Source: Nocardia altamirensis NBRC 108246 (GTDB lineage Bacteria; Actinomycetota; Actinomycetes; Mycobacteriales; Mycobacteriaceae). Taken from it: a stretch of 64,000 nucleotides of DNA. The position numbers and the translations under genes were made by a program. Of the stretch, positions 45,793 through 55,278 are shown piece by piece. Location of the stretch: NCBI RefSeq assembly GCF_001612685.1, contig NZ_BDAY01000052.1, forward strand, positions 1-64,000, in the 5' to 3' direction. The notes beneath the pieces are model-generated. The model was given only the letters and a program-made list of their open reading frames with translations, searched no databases and was not told the DNA's origin. The first letter of the stretch is position 1; every line of letters starts with the position of its first letter.

Positions 45793-48700
45793 TCAACCAG
45801 CGAGCGTGGGCACGACCAGACCACGCCAATCCGCTTCCGCGCCTTCCCTCGTCGCCTCGGCGAAGCCGGCTTCGCCGAGGCGATCTCGCGCCTGCTGCTC
45901 GATCCTGGCGACATCCGGTTGGGAAAGGTCGGGCAGTCCGCGCACTCCGGCACTCGCGGCAAGCAGTCGCGCCGCCTGGTCGAGCTGCTCGGTACGCAAG
46001 GCCAGATCCGCGATGGCGATGAGGACCTGGGCGACGAACGGCGCGTATCCCGCCTCGGTGGCCACCTCGAATGCCGAGGCAAGGTGTGCTCGCGCGTCGT
46101 CGAGATCGTCGGCGAGGTAACCGAGCAGGGTGTGCCTTATCGCGCGGAAGAGCGCCAGCTCCGCGTCGCTGCCGAGCACCGACGTCACGATGTCGAGCTG
46201 CCGGTGCGCCTCCGCGGTGTCGCCGCGCCACCTGGCCAATTCCGCCTTCGCCGTGGCGAGTTCGGCCAGTGCCGTCGGCCAGGCGGCCTGATCCGCGTAG
46301 CGCTGCGCCTCGGCCATCGCGGTCGCGCTCGCCTCCTCGGCGCCGAGCAACCAGTACAGCTGGGCCTGCCGCGCCCGGATCCGGCCGACATCCTCGATCG
46401 CGCCGACCTCGGTGACCACCACGACCGCCTGGTCCAAAAGGTCGCACGCCTCGGCGAATTCGCCGCGGACGGCGAGGCGATCCGCCAGTTCGGTCAGCGC
46501 GAACGACGTTCCCCAACGCTCGCCCAAGGCACGGAACTCGATCAGCGCCAGCTCGAGATACGCATCCGCGTCCCGACCGGGGTGGCCGAGCACGATCCGC
46601 AACTTGCCGAGCTGGAGCCGGGCCAGCGCGCGGACCCACGGGTCGTCATGGGTGATCAGCGGTTCGAACGCGGGAAGCAATGCGTCCGGCCCCTGCAACA
46701 TCTGTTCCAGTGCGGCGGCGAAAACCAGTGTGGGGTGGCCGTTTTCCACGCCACGGCTGAACTTGTACGACTTGCGGATCCATTCCGCCACCTGATACTC
46801 GTCGGTGCGCCCCGCCGAGCTCATGAAGTGCACGACCAACCCGTACACCGTGGCCAGGGTCGCATCGTCCACCTCGCCCTGCATGGCGGCGGCCGCGGTG
46901 ACCAGCTCCATGCCCTCGGCTTTGTGGCCGGCCAGCCACCAGTACCAGCCTGCTTCCGCCGCGAGCCGCAGCGCACCGGTCGCATCGTCGGCCGCGAGCG
47001 CGCCGCGCATCGCGACCGCGATGTTGTCGTGCTCGACCGCCAGCCTGGCGAGCCACTCCAGCTGCTCGGCCCGGCGCAAATGCGGCTCGGCGGTGGCGGC
47101 GAGCCCGGTGAAGTACGCGAGGTGCGCCCGGCGCGCCGCCTCCGCGTCGCCCGACTCGACGAGCCGGTCCGTCGCGTACTGCTTGATCGTGTCGAGCATT
47201 CGGTAGCGCGGCTCGCTGTCCACCGTGCCGAATGTGCTTCGCGCCGAATGCGTTTCATGGTCTGCCGCCGCGCCGGTCGGTAGCAGCAGCGATTTCTCGG
47301 TCAGCGCCGTCAGCAGCTCGAGCACCTCCCACTGCTCGATCGTCGAGCCCGCATCCGGGCAAACCCGTTCGGCCGCTTCGAGACTCGCGCCGCCGGAGAA
47401 CACCGCGAGCCTGCACAGGACCGTTCGCTCCGCGTCGGTGAGCAGCTCCCAGCTCCAGTCGACCACCGCGCGCAACGTCCGGTGATGCGCGAGCGCGGTC
47501 CGGCTGCCTCCGGTCAGCAGACGGAACCGATCGTCGAGGCGGTTGGCGAGTTGATCGAGGGACATGGTGCGCAATCGGGCCGCGGCCAGTTCGATCGCCA
47601 GCGGTATCCCGTCGAGCGCCCGGCAGACGCGCGCCATGGTCGCCAGCGCGTCGGCATCGACGGTGAGATCCTTGCGCACCGCACCGGCACGATCCCGCAA
47701 AAGCTGTACCGCAGGCGAGGATTCGATCGCACGGGAGTCTGCGTCGGCCGCGGGCAACCCGAGCGGCGCGACCTGCCACAGCGCTTCACCCGTGATGCCG
47801 AGTGGTTCTCTGCTCGTCGCGATGATGCGCAGCCGCTGGCACTCTCCGAGTAGTCGGTGCGCGAACGTCGCCGCGGACTCGATCACGTGCTCACAGTTGT
47901 CCAGGATCAGCAGCAACTCGCGTTCGCGGATCGCGGCGACGAGCCGGTCCATCGGTTCCGCGTTCGACCCGCCGCCGAGCAGCGCGTCGCGGAGCCCGAG
48001 CGCGCCGAGCGCCGATTGGGCGATGTCGCCGCTCGCGCCGAGGGAACCCAGCTCGACCACCCATGCGCCGTCCGGCAGATCGTCGAGCATGGTCCGCGCG
48101 GTTTCCATGGCGAGCCGGGTCTTCCCCGATCCGCCCGGCCCGGTCAACGTGGTGAGCCGATGGTCAGCGATGAGTTCGCGCACGACCGCGACGTCGGCGT
48201 AGGTGCCGACGAACTTCGTCAGCTCGGCGCGCAGGTTCGTCTTGCGGTCGTCGTCGCGTGCGCCCACTTCGCCGCGCAGCAGCGCGACATGCAGTGCGGA
48301 CAGTTCCGGCGATGGATCGACGCCGAGCGTGTCGGCCAGTTCCTCGCGGGCCCGCTGGTACACGGTCAGCGCCTCGGCGCTGCGGCCAGCAGTGGCCAGC
48401 GCCCGCATCAACGCGACGACGAGTCGTTCGCGCACCGGATGTTTGGCCACCAGCTCGGTGAGCTCGGCGACCAGGTCCGGACCGCGGCCGAGGCGGATCT
48501 CCACCTCGTAGAGATCCTCCAGCGCGGCCAGGTGCAGGCCATCGAACCGCGCGACCACCGCGGCGACCGCGGCGTTGTCCCGCATGTCGACGTCCTGCAT
48601 CAGCCCGCCGCGCGACAGGTCGACGGCTTCGCGCAACAGCTCGGCCCGGTGCCCGTCGTCACCGCCGCGGGCCTGGTCGAGTAGCTGTTCGAACTGCACG

Positions 48701-49011
48701 GCGTCGACCGCGCGTGGTTCGACCGTCAGCCGGTATCCGCCTGCCTGGGCATCGAGCGAACCCTCCGGCAGCACCCGCCGCAGCCGAGAGACCAACGCCT
48801 GCAAGGAGTTGGCCGCGTCGGCAGGCGGCTGCTCGCCCCAAATCCAGTCGACCAGTGTGCCTTTCTGGACCACCCGGCCCGGCTCGAGCGCAAGGGCGAC
48901 CACAAGCGCTCGCAACCGAGCACCTGGTACCGCTACCAATCCGCCGTCATTCAATCGGATTTCAAGCGGTCCAAGTATCCCGATCTGCACTCCGACCATT
49001 CTGCCGTGCAC
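45793..49011 (-). CDS. Second AfsR/SARP-type regulator (BTAD-NB-ARC-TPR)
   Basis: 1072 aa; a GTG-initiated or downstream-Met start at 48999 (MVGVQIGILGPLEIR) is as likely. Winged helix at 5-95, BTAD ~100-245 (LADTLGVDPSPELSALHVAL), NB-ARC with Walker A GPGGSGKTRLA and Walker B LLLILDNCEHVIE, an RPP-like GIPLAIELAAARLR, and a C-terminal TPR-like helical region. Located 75 bp downstream of the ligase start and transcribed in the same direction, between the P450 operon and the ESX-like operon. It probably activates one of these. Confidence 0.92.
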   Translation of the reverse strand: MHGRMVGVQIGILGPLEIRLNDGGLVAVPGARLRALVVALALEPGRVVQKGTLVDWIWGEQPPADAANSLQALVSRLRRVLPEGSLDAQAGGYRLTVEPRAVDAVQFEQLLDQARGGDDGHRAELLREAVDLSRGGLMQDVDMRDNAAVAAVVARFDGLHLAALEDLYEVEIRLGRGPDLVAELTELVAKHPVRERLVVALMRALATAGRSAEALTVYQRAREELADTLGVDPSPELSALHVALLRGEVGARDDDRKTNLRAELTKFVGTYADVAVVRELIADHRLTTLTGPGGSGKTRLAMETARTMLDDLPDGAWVVELGSLGASGDIAQSALGALGLRDALLGGGSNAEPMDRLVAAIRERELLLILDNCEHVIESAATFAHRLLGECQRLRIIATSREPLGITGEALWQVAPLGLPAADADSRAIESSPAVQLLRDRAGAVRKDLTVDADALATMARVCRALDGIPLAIELAAARLRTMSLDQLANRLDDRFRLLTGGSRTALAHHRTLRAVVDWSWELLTDAERTVLCRLAVFSGGASLEAAERVCPDAGSTIEQWEVLELLTALTEKSLLLPTGAAADHETHSARSTFGTVDSEPRYRMLDTIKQYATDRLVESGDAEAARRAHLAYFTGLAATAEPHLRRAEQLEWLARLAVEHDNIAVAMRGALAADDATGALRLAAEAGWYWWLAGHKAEGMELVTAAAAMQGEVDDATLATVYGLVVHFMSSAGRTDEYQVAEWIRKSYKFSRGVENGHPTLVFAAALEQMLQGPDALLPAFEPLITHDDPWVRALARLQLGKLRIVLGHPGRDADAYLELALIEFRALGERWGTSFALTELADRLAVRGEFAEACDLLDQAVVVVTEVGAIEDVGRIRARQAQLYWLLGAEEASATAMAEAQRYADQAAWPTALAELATAKAELARWRGDTAEAHRQLDIVTSVLGSDAELALFRAIRHTLLGYLADDLDDARAHLASAFEVATEAGYAPFVAQVLIAIADLALRTEQLDQAARLLAASAGVRGLPDLSQPDVARIEQQARDRLGEAGFAEATREGAEADWRGLVVPTLAG

Positions 49012-49032
49012 GTTTCGGCGGTCACGCAGCGG

Positions 49033-49389
49033 CTAGATCGCCGCCAGGATGAGGGCGCCGAGCAGAGCCAGACCGAAAGCGGCGAGGACGGCGAGCACCA
49101 GCGGGCGAAACAGTCCGGGACCGACAGCTCGCGCGAGGAAATAACCGACACCGCCACCGAGCACCGCAAGCAGCGGTCCCTCGCCTCTGACCAGATAGAA
49201 CACCGACGCCATCGCCGCGTTGCCGACCTCTCCGATGCCACGCGCCTCGTCACCGAACGGGATCGGGAACCGGTACACGACCCCGACGAGGGCCGCCGCC
49301 ACCGGGGCGGTCAGTACCGCGACGATCACGCCCCACGCGGCCACCGCCCACCGCACCAGCACACTCGTTCGATCTTCCTCGATCCGCAT
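49033..49389 (-). CDS. Small four-span membrane protein
   Basis: 118 aa from the ATG at 49389 (MRIEEDRTSVL), with GGGAG upstream. Three to four hydrophobic helices: WAVAAWGVIVAVLTAPVAAA, NAAMASVFYLV, LLAVLGGGVGYFLARAVG and LVLAVLAAFGLALLGALILA. No family recognised. Last gene of the ESX-like operon (77 bp after the lipoprotein stop). Confidence 0.65.
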   Translation of the reverse strand: MRIEEDRTSVLVRWAVAAWGVIVAVLTAPVAAALVGVVYRFPIPFGDEARGIGEVGNAAMASVFYLVRGEGPLLAVLGGGVGYFLARAVGPGLFRPLVLAVLAAFGLALLGALILAAI

Positions 49390-49466
49390 GCGCGTCCACT
49401 CCCTATTGATCCGTAGCTGAATCGTAGGTGAGTCCGCTCTTCGAGACCGCGAGCTGGGTGCCGCCG

Positions 49467-50021
49467 TCACTTCGGGTCGGGAGTGCACACGGTCAGGAAC
49501 GACTTCCGGTTCTCGCGTTGGACGTCCGACGCGTCCATCCAGCCGCTCTGGCCGAACAGATAGTTCTCCGATGAGTGCTCCGCCGACTCGCGCAGCACCC
49601 GGGTGACATCGACCCTGGCGCCGTAGGCCGTCGGGCCGTCAACGGAGAAGTTGAGCCACTCCGCCTTGGTCCAGTCGTAGCCCGCAGGCAGTGGTTGCTG
49701 AACTCGGAGAGATCCGTCGGCGTCCGGGGTGGATCCCCCGGTGACCCGAAGCAGGTCCATGCGCTCCACCGGCACTCCAGGTCGCGGCGCCGTCCACTCC
49801 TGCGTAGTGCTCTCCTTCGTGCCGACGTCGAAAATCAACGTCAGGCCGGTGACGCCCGCGCACGGGGTGCCCGTCCACAGTTTCAGGACGCCGTCGTCGA
49901 CGCGGAACCCGGCCGCAGGCGGCAGTGACGGCGCGAACTGCGCCTTGGTGTCGCACGCCGCGGTCGCCGCCACCATGAGCAGGGCCGCGCAGACTGCGCG
50001 CGACCACCTAATATCCGCCAT
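49467..50021 (-). CDS. Putative lipoprotein linked to ESX-like effector
   Basis: 184 aa. An N-terminal signal peptide (WSRAVCAALLMVAATAAC) ends in a lipobox-like TAAC, so Cys23 is the likely lipidated residue. The mature part is beta-rich and of no known family (ARVDVTRVLRESAEHSSENY). Its start lies 14 bases inside the end of the effector gene, so the two are co-translated; this arrangement fits an immunity or export partner. Confidence 0.7.
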   Translation of the reverse strand: MADIRWSRAVCAALLMVAATAACDTKAQFAPSLPPAAGFRVDDGVLKLWTGTPCAGVTGLTLIFDVGTKESTTQEWTAPRPGVPVERMDLLRVTGGSTPDADGSLRVQQPLPAGYDWTKAEWLNFSVDGPTAYGARVDVTRVLRESAEHSSENYLFGQSGWMDASDVQRENRKSFLTVCTPDPK

Positions 50022-51405
50022 CGGAAAGTCCCGCGTCCTTCTCGCTGTCGTTCCTGCCGAGCACCCACTGCGCTATCTGGGAGGCGATAGTGGGCCCGTG
50101 GCCTTGGCGCGCCCACTGTTGGGAGTGCCGCTCCTCGTGGTGCAGCAGTCGATCCAAGTCGAGCGCACCCTCATACGGGCCCTTATCGTTCTCGTACCAC
50201 GCGTTGCCCGACCTCGCCACCTGCCGAAGCTGCTCGGCTGGGTCTTTCGGATCATCAATGTTGAACATGAACGTATCGCCCCAGGCCACGCCCCCTCGCA
50301 CGCTGAACATGTCCTGGATGAAGTTCCCGCCCAACCCCATCATGATGCCGTTCGGCGTGGTCGCCAACCGACCACCGTTGGTGTGCACGAACCGCACGTC
50401 CTCGTTGTAGCTCCAGGAGTTCTTCTGTTGCCGCTCGGTGATTCGCCGCAGTTCTTCGGATCCGTACGGGGTCGGCGCGAAGTCGGTCTTTTCGCCTTCG
50501 GTGCCGTAATCGGTGCCCGCGTTCATGAGGTAGGTCATCCGCACCGCCTTGGCGGCGTCGGCACCGCTGATGTTGGTCGGCATCAGGAAGTACGACTTGA
50601 CGATCCCGTCGCCACCCTTGTCCTCGCGAATCTCTTCCAGTCGGTCGAGGATCTTGAAGTCCTCCGGCGTGATGCGGTGTTCGGTGGCAATCTTTTTGAT
50701 CGTATCGATCGACACGCCACGGCGGACGGCGTTCTCGAGCCACTGCCGATAGTGGCCGGACACCGGCGGTCCGGTCAGCAGACCGGCGTCGCGCAGCGCC
50801 TGCTCCATCGCGGCCACCTTGGCGTCGATCACCCCGCCCTTCATCGCGTCCGCCAGGGTGGTCGCGCCGTGGTCACTGATCTTCTGGTCCTGCGCGAGCT
50901 GCATCACCTTCGCGACGGCGGCGTCGATCTGCTGTGCCTTGGTGAGTATCGCCTTCGTCTCCCGCTCCAGCTGATTCCTGATGGTTTCGCGGTGTCGTCG
51001 GAGCGCGGCGCGGTCTTCGGCCGCGTCCCGCCCCGGCAGCGCGGGCTCAGCAGGCTTGATGTCCACGATCGCACCGTCGTCGGCGATGCGGAACTGGTAG
51101 GTGTCGGCGAGGGAGTCGTTGTTGACGACCCGGGCCTTCAGCGCGGATACGTCGTCCGACGCGGACTGCATGGCGCGCTCGACGGCCGAGAGCTCGGCGG
51201 TCAGGACCTCGGCCTTGTTCCGCGTATCGCCGAGCGAATTGCGGGCGCGCTCACCGGTATCGCCGTGCCAGCCTGGCAATTTCCGCGCGTCATCGAGTTC
51301 GTCCTGTAACCCGATGAGTTTGTCCCGGCGCCCGCGCAGGTTGGTGGCCGAAGTGTCGAGCGCCGCAGCGTCCCATTTGCGGACGTTGCCGTAGTCGACG
51401 GTCAT
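50008..51405 (-). CDS. WXG protein with C-terminal HEERH metallopeptidase-like motif
   Basis: 465 aa. The N-terminal ~100 residues look like a WXG helical hairpin (Trp46-His-Gly48 in LPGWHGDTGERARNSLGDTR). A charged coiled-coil region (~105-200) follows. The C-terminal half is a new globular domain ending with HEERHSQQW (423-431), the zinc-binding HExxH form of metallopeptidases. ESX-secreted proteins have such N-termini. No signal peptide. Start overlaps the EspC-like gene by 4 bases (ATGA). Proteolytic activity is inferred from the motif only. Confidence 0.75.
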   Translation of the reverse strand: MTVDYGNVRKWDAAALDTSATNLRGRRDKLIGLQDELDDARKLPGWHGDTGERARNSLGDTRNKAEVLTAELSAVERAMQSASDDVSALKARVVNNDSLADTYQFRIADDGAIVDIKPAEPALPGRDAAEDRAALRRHRETIRNQLERETKAILTKAQQIDAAVAKVMQLAQDQKISDHGATTLADAMKGGVIDAKVAAMEQALRDAGLLTGPPVSGHYRQWLENAVRRGVSIDTIKKIATEHRITPEDFKILDRLEEIREDKGGDGIVKSYFLMPTNISGADAAKAVRMTYLMNAGTDYGTEGEKTDFAPTPYGSEELRRITERQQKNSWSYNEDVRFVHTNGGRLATTPNGIMMGLGGNFIQDMFSVRGGVAWGDTFMFNIDDPKDPAEQLRQVARSGNAWYENDKGPYEGALDLDRLLHHEERHSQQWARQGHGPTIASQIAQWVLGRNDSEKDAGLSDGGY

Positions 51406-51689
51406 TCTCGGAAAGCCTTTTTCGCAGCTTCTTCATTTTCGGTGTACGCCTTCGCGGCCCCCGAGACCAATTCGCTCCACCGGTTGATCTCGCCTGCCCA
51501 CCCCTTCGCGCGCTCGTTGAACGTCGACGCCAGAGTTGGCGCGTTCTTTGCCGCATCCCCACCGGGCAATGCCGTCGCGACCGCATCCAAGCCGTTACCC
51601 GGCTCCACCGTCAAGGCCTGGCCCGCAGCAGATCCCGCCGCCTTCGCCGCATTATGCAGCTGATTGATTTCCACCTCGAACCAGCGCAC
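51402..51689 (-). CDS. EspC/WXG100-like small protein
   Basis: 95 aa from a GTG at 51689. All-helical, Ala-rich, with a WxG turn (KGWAGEINRW) in the middle and a C-terminal AYTENEEAAKKAF that matches the YxxxD/E general secretion signal of ESX substrates. Closest in appearance to DUF2580/EspC-type proteins. Translationally coupled to the HEERH protein, so it probably dimerises with it for export, as ESX pairs do. Confidence 0.75.
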   Translation of the reverse strand: MRWFEVEINQLHNAAKAAGSAAGQALTVEPGNGLDAVATALPGGDAAKNAPTLASTFNERAKGWAGEINRWSELVSGAAKAYTENEEAAKKAFRE

Positions 51690-51993
51690 AGCCCGAGACC
51701 CCCGCCCCTGTATCGGTTTCAGCCAGCTGTCCGGCGCACTATCCGCCGGATTCGGCTGATGTCATGTAATTGATTGGTAGCCAATATCTTCCAGGGAATA
51801 TGTCGATTACTCAACTCGACTTCACGCACCCGTCGCCGCACTCCTCGAAATCACCGCTATCTGCGCCGACGATCCGTCATGTCCCGCACCCAGCCGAGAC
51901 TGCTCGGTTTATTCACAGCTGGGCAACACCGCATCAGGTGGCATGTCAGACCGCTGTCAGTTCGATATCAGCCCGTCTGGCGAAAGTACTCCC
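51690..51993. other. Divergent intergenic region, no gene seen
   Basis: 304 bases between the EspC-like gene and the serine-hydrolase lipoprotein gene. The only structure noticed is the short inverted repeat ATTGG-TAG-CCAAT near 51774-51786. AT-rich relative to surroundings, as expected for promoters of both operons. Confidence 0.45.
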
Positions 51994-53181
51994 ATGACAA
52001 TCCAATCCCCCACCGCATTCCGGCGGGTCGCCGCCACCGCACTGGCCTGCACGGCACTGCTCGGCGCAGCCGCCTGTGGATCCGAGCCGAACGCTGCTGC
52101 CGCGCAAGACCGTCCGGAGCTGCAGCAGGCCATCCAGGAGATCGCCGATTCCGGTTTCGCCGGAGTGCAACTGCGCGTCCATGATCGGCGCGGCCAGTGG
52201 GCAGGCAGCGCCGGGGTCGCCGAACTCGGCAATGCCGCGAAACCGCCGACCGACGGCCGATTCTGGACGGGCAGCTCCGTCAAGCCCTTCACCGCGACCA
52301 TGGTGCTGCAACTGGTGGCCGAGGGCCGGATCGGGCTGGACGCGCCGGTGGCCGACCACCTGCCCGAGCTCGGGTTGGATCGGCGAATCACGACGCGAAT
52401 GCTGTTGCAGCACACCAGCGGTCTGTTCAACTACACCGGCGAGTACTACGACGACGGGACGATGGCGCCAGGCATCCCGGCCACGGGAAAGGAGTGGCTG
52501 GACAACCGGTTTCACAGCTATCAGCCGGAGGAGCTGGTACGGCTGGCGTTGTCGAAGCCTGCGCGATTCGAGCCGGGGACGGACTTCAGCTACGCCAACA
52601 CCAATTACACACTCGCCTTGCTGCTGATCGAGAAGGTCACCGGCAACTCGTACGCCGAGGAGCTGCAGCGGCGGATCCTGGATCCGCTCGGCATGCGCGG
52701 CACCGTGGTGCCGGGCAACCTGACGGAGCTCCCTGAGCCGTACGCCCACGGCTACTTCCGCTACCAGGACGCGGGCGAGTGGAGGACGGTAGATGTCGCC
52801 CGCCAGAACCTCTCGCTACTGGCCGGCGCCGGTGACCTGATCTCGACCACCGAAGATCTACACCGGTTCTTCGCCGCGCTGAACGGCGGCAAGCTCCTGC
52901 CCGCGCCGCTCCTCGCCGAAATGCGTACGCCCAACCCGAAACTCGGCTACGGACTCGGGATATTCGTGCAGGATGTCGGACCGAAATGCGGCGGCACCGT
53001 CTATCACCACAACGGCAGCCCGCCCGCGGGCTACGGGACGATGATGTACAGCTCACCGGACGGCAGCGTGACCATGACCGCCTCGCTGACCATGGGTGAC
53101 TCCGCCATGGAGCCCACCAAGGAGTTCCCGAAGGCGACGCAGCAGCTCATCGAGAAGGTGTTCTGCGGCGGGGGCAAGTGA
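51994..53181 (+). CDS. Beta-lactamase-fold serine hydrolase lipoprotein
   Basis: 395 aa from the ATG at 51994. Signal peptide with lipobox ALLGAAACGS, so cell-surface anchored. Class C-like motifs: SSVK (nucleophile Ser in WTGSSVKPFTATMV), YANTNY (second motif Tyr), and HHNGSPPAGYG near the KTG position. Members are D-alanyl-D-alanine carboxypeptidases, esterases or peptidases; resistance is not implied. Divergent from the ESX-like operon and followed by a strong terminator. Confidence 0.88.
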   Translation: MTIQSPTAFRRVAATALACTALLGAAACGSEPNAAAAQDRPELQQAIQEIADSGFAGVQLRVHDRRGQWAGSAGVAELGNAAKPPTDGRFWTGSSVKPFTATMVLQLVAEGRIGLDAPVADHLPELGLDRRITTRMLLQHTSGLFNYTGEYYDDGTMAPGIPATGKEWLDNRFHSYQPEELVRLALSKPARFEPGTDFSYANTNYTLALLLIEKVTGNSYAEELQRRILDPLGMRGTVVPGNLTELPEPYAHGYFRYQDAGEWRTVDVARQNLSLLAGAGDLISTTEDLHRFFAALNGGKLLPAPLLAEMRTPNPKLGYGLGIFVQDVGPKCGGTVYHHNGSPPAGYGTMMYSSPDGSVTMTASLTMGDSAMEPTKEFPKATQQLIEKVFCGGGK

Positions 53182-53194
53182 TGAGCCGCGGCGT

Positions 53195-53220
53195 GATCCC
53201 CTCCGCACCGGGAGGGGATC
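53195..53220. terminator. Hairpin terminator
   Basis: Perfect 10-bp stem GATCCCCTCC (53195-53204) / GGAGGGGATC (53211-53220), 6-nt loop, 13 bases after the hydrolase stop; separates it from the tryptophan operon. Confidence 0.75.
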
Positions 53221-53362
53221 CGCTGGGCGGACCGGAATAGTGCCTGCACCGGTTCCGGCCTGTCACTGTGGCACAGGCTATTTCGGTGGACCGCGGCCGG
53301 CCGGGCGGCGCGGACAACCATCGCGAACGACAAGCGGCGAACAATCGCCAGGAGGCAGCGAC

Positions 53363-54163
53363 TTGTCCACCATGAAGACAGCGACCCCGGAGGACCAGCT
53401 GCGCGAAGCGCTGGCCAAACCCATGTTCAACACGGTCCTGAAGGCCTGGGTGGGTGACGGCACGACCGACTACGAGGTCTATCTGCGCACCGCCGAGTTG
53501 TTGTCCTTGCAGACGACGCTCGACCGGCTCACCGACCCGGACGAGCTGATGTTCCAGATCGTCCACCAGGCCCAGGAGGTCTGGTTGAAGCTGTTGTCCC
53601 ACGAACTCGCCGGCGTCGTCGGCGAGGTGGACCGGGACGCGCTGTGGGAGACGTCCGCCCGGCTGGATCGGGCGATCCGGATCGCCGAATGTCTCGAGCG
53701 GGAAATAGGGGTGCTCGAGACCATGACACCCGACACCTACCAGATCATCCGGCGCAGTCTCGGCAACGGCAGCGGACAGCAGTCACCGGGCTACAACGGC
53801 GTGCTCGCCGCGGCGGAACATGTTGCCGCGGCACTGGATCGGCTCCTCGACCGGCGCGGTGTCCCGGTCGCGGCGGTGTACTCCACCGAGGTCGCGCAGC
53901 CCGATCTCAAGCGCGTCTGCGAGCTGCTCGTCGACCTCGACGAGCGTTTCCAGGGGTGGCTTGTCGCGCATTTCATGTTGGTGCGCAGGACGATCGGCGT
54001 CGGCCACGGGGTGAACGCGCTCGACGGGGTACCGACCAGGGTGCTGACCGGCCGGATGACCCAACCACTTTTCCGCACGCTGTGGCAGGTGCGGAACGAA
54101 CTCACCGAGAGCTGGCGTCGTGACGGCGGTTACGCGCCGGGCGCGGCGCGGGAGTCTCGATGA
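53363..54163 (+). CDS. kynA: Tryptophan 2,3-dioxygenase
   Basis: 266 aa from a TTG at 53363, chosen because AGGAGG (53350-53355) lies seven bases upstream; the first ATG (53372) would be 16 bases away. Heme dioxygenase signatures: DELMFQIVHQAQEVWLKLL, and the C-terminal AHFMLVRRTIGVGHG with the probable proximal His. It opens the indole ring of L-tryptophan to N-formylkynurenine. First gene of a four-gene operon; each following gene overlaps or abuts. Confidence 0.92.
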   Translation: MSTMKTATPEDQLREALAKPMFNTVLKAWVGDGTTDYEVYLRTAELLSLQTTLDRLTDPDELMFQIVHQAQEVWLKLLSHELAGVVGEVDRDALWETSARLDRAIRIAECLEREIGVLETMTPDTYQIIRRSLGNGSGQQSPGYNGVLAAAEHVAAALDRLLDRRGVPVAAVYSTEVAQPDLKRVCELLVDLDERFQGWLVAHFMLVRRTIGVGHGVNALDGVPTRVLTGRMTQPLFRTLWQVRNELTESWRRDGGYAPGAARESR

Positions 54164-55278
54164 GCGTGGCGGCGCTGCGTGCGGAATTCCCGGTGCTGGA
54201 GACCTGTGTCTATCTCAACAGCAATTCGACGGGGGCGCTGCCACGCGGCGTGGCACAGGTGCTCGATCGCTACTGGGCGACGATGCGGAACTGGCGCGAC
54301 GATGCGTGGCGCGGATGGCTCGACGAGCTGGACGGTTATATCGGCGCCCTGTCCGAATTCCTCGGCGCCCCACCGGGAACGGTGGTCACCGACACGAATC
54401 TGACCACCCTGCTCGGCAGGCTCGCCACCTGTTTCGACTTCGGCGGCGAGCGCACCAGGGTGGTCACCACCGACCGCGAATTCCCCACCGTGCCGTTCCT
54501 CTGGCAGGGCTTCGCGAAGTACGGGGCCGAGCGGGTCGTGGTCGACTTCGACACCGCCGCAGTCGAATCGGCGATCGACGAACGCACGTTGCTCGTCTGT
54601 GTCGCGCACGGCAGTTACACCACAGGTGCCGTCCTCGATCTCGAACGGATCGTCGCGCGTGCCCACGAGATGGGCGCGCTGGTCGTCGTCGATGCCTTCC
54701 AAACAGTCGGCGTGCTGCCGCTGAACGTGCGAGCGCTCGGCGTGGATTTCCTCCTCGGGGGCGCGGGCAAATGGCTGTGCGGGGCACACACCGGGTTCCT
54801 CTACGCCAGGCAAGAACTTCTGCCGACGCTGCGCCCCGCGACGACCGGGTGGTTCGCCGGCCGCGATCCGCTGTCCTTCCGGCCCGCCGACGAGTGGGCC
54901 GAGGACGCCCAGCGACTGGCGGGCGGCACGCCGATTCCGCTCACCGCCATGATGTCCAAGGTCGGACTCGACCTGCTCGCAGGCGTTGGCGCGCAGACCA
55001 TCCGCGAGCACTCGCTGCGCTGTACCGATCGCATCCTGACCCGCGCGGCCGAGGCTGGTATCGCAGTGCGCACCCCCGCCGCGCCGGAACACCGCGGCGG
55101 CGTGGTCTGCCTCAGCTTCCCCGGCGACGAGGCGGTGAAGAAGCGGCTCGTCGAACACGGCATGGTCTGTAGTTGGCGCGAAGGCCTGCGGGTGGCTCCG
55201 CATATCTACAACACTGTCGACGAGGTCGATGCCTTCATGGACGCCCTGATCACCGAACGAGGTCTGGTGCGCGGATGA
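54160..55278 (+). CDS. Kynureninase-like class V PLP enzyme
   Basis: 372 aa; start overlaps the dioxygenase stop (ATGA). Fold-type I PLP protein: Asp178 (VVVDAFQTVG) and Schiff-base Lys204 (GGAGKWLCG); GWFAGRDPL and GGTPIP match the kynureninase and isopenicillin-N-epimerase group. Slightly short for a kynureninase (~400-415 aa). Next to a tryptophan dioxygenase, cleavage of (formyl)kynurenine to anthranilate plus alanine is the likeliest reaction, but a different PLP reaction is possible. Confidence 0.8.
   Translation: MSVAALRAEFPVLETCVYLNSNSTGALPRGVAQVLDRYWATMRNWRDDAWRGWLDELDGYIGALSEFLGAPPGTVVTDTNLTTLLGRLATCFDFGGERTRVVTTDREFPTVPFLWQGFAKYGAERVVVDFDTAAVESAIDERTLLVCVAHGSYTTGAVLDLERIVARAHEMGALVVVDAFQTVGVLPLNVRALGVDFLLGGAGKWLCGAHTGFLYARQELLPTLRPATTGWFAGRDPLSFRPADEWAEDAQRLAGGTPIPLTAMMSKVGLDLLAGVGAQTIREHSLRCTDRILTRAAEAGIAVRTPAAPEHRGGVVCLSFPGDEAVKKRLVEHGMVCSWREGLRVAPHIYNTVDEVDAFMDALITERGLVRG

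Noticed and set aside
44896..47283. 795-codon plus-strand frame
   Set aside because: Covers the ligase and SARP genes on the other strand, which have full motif sets; it is Arg/Gly/His-rich with no domain.
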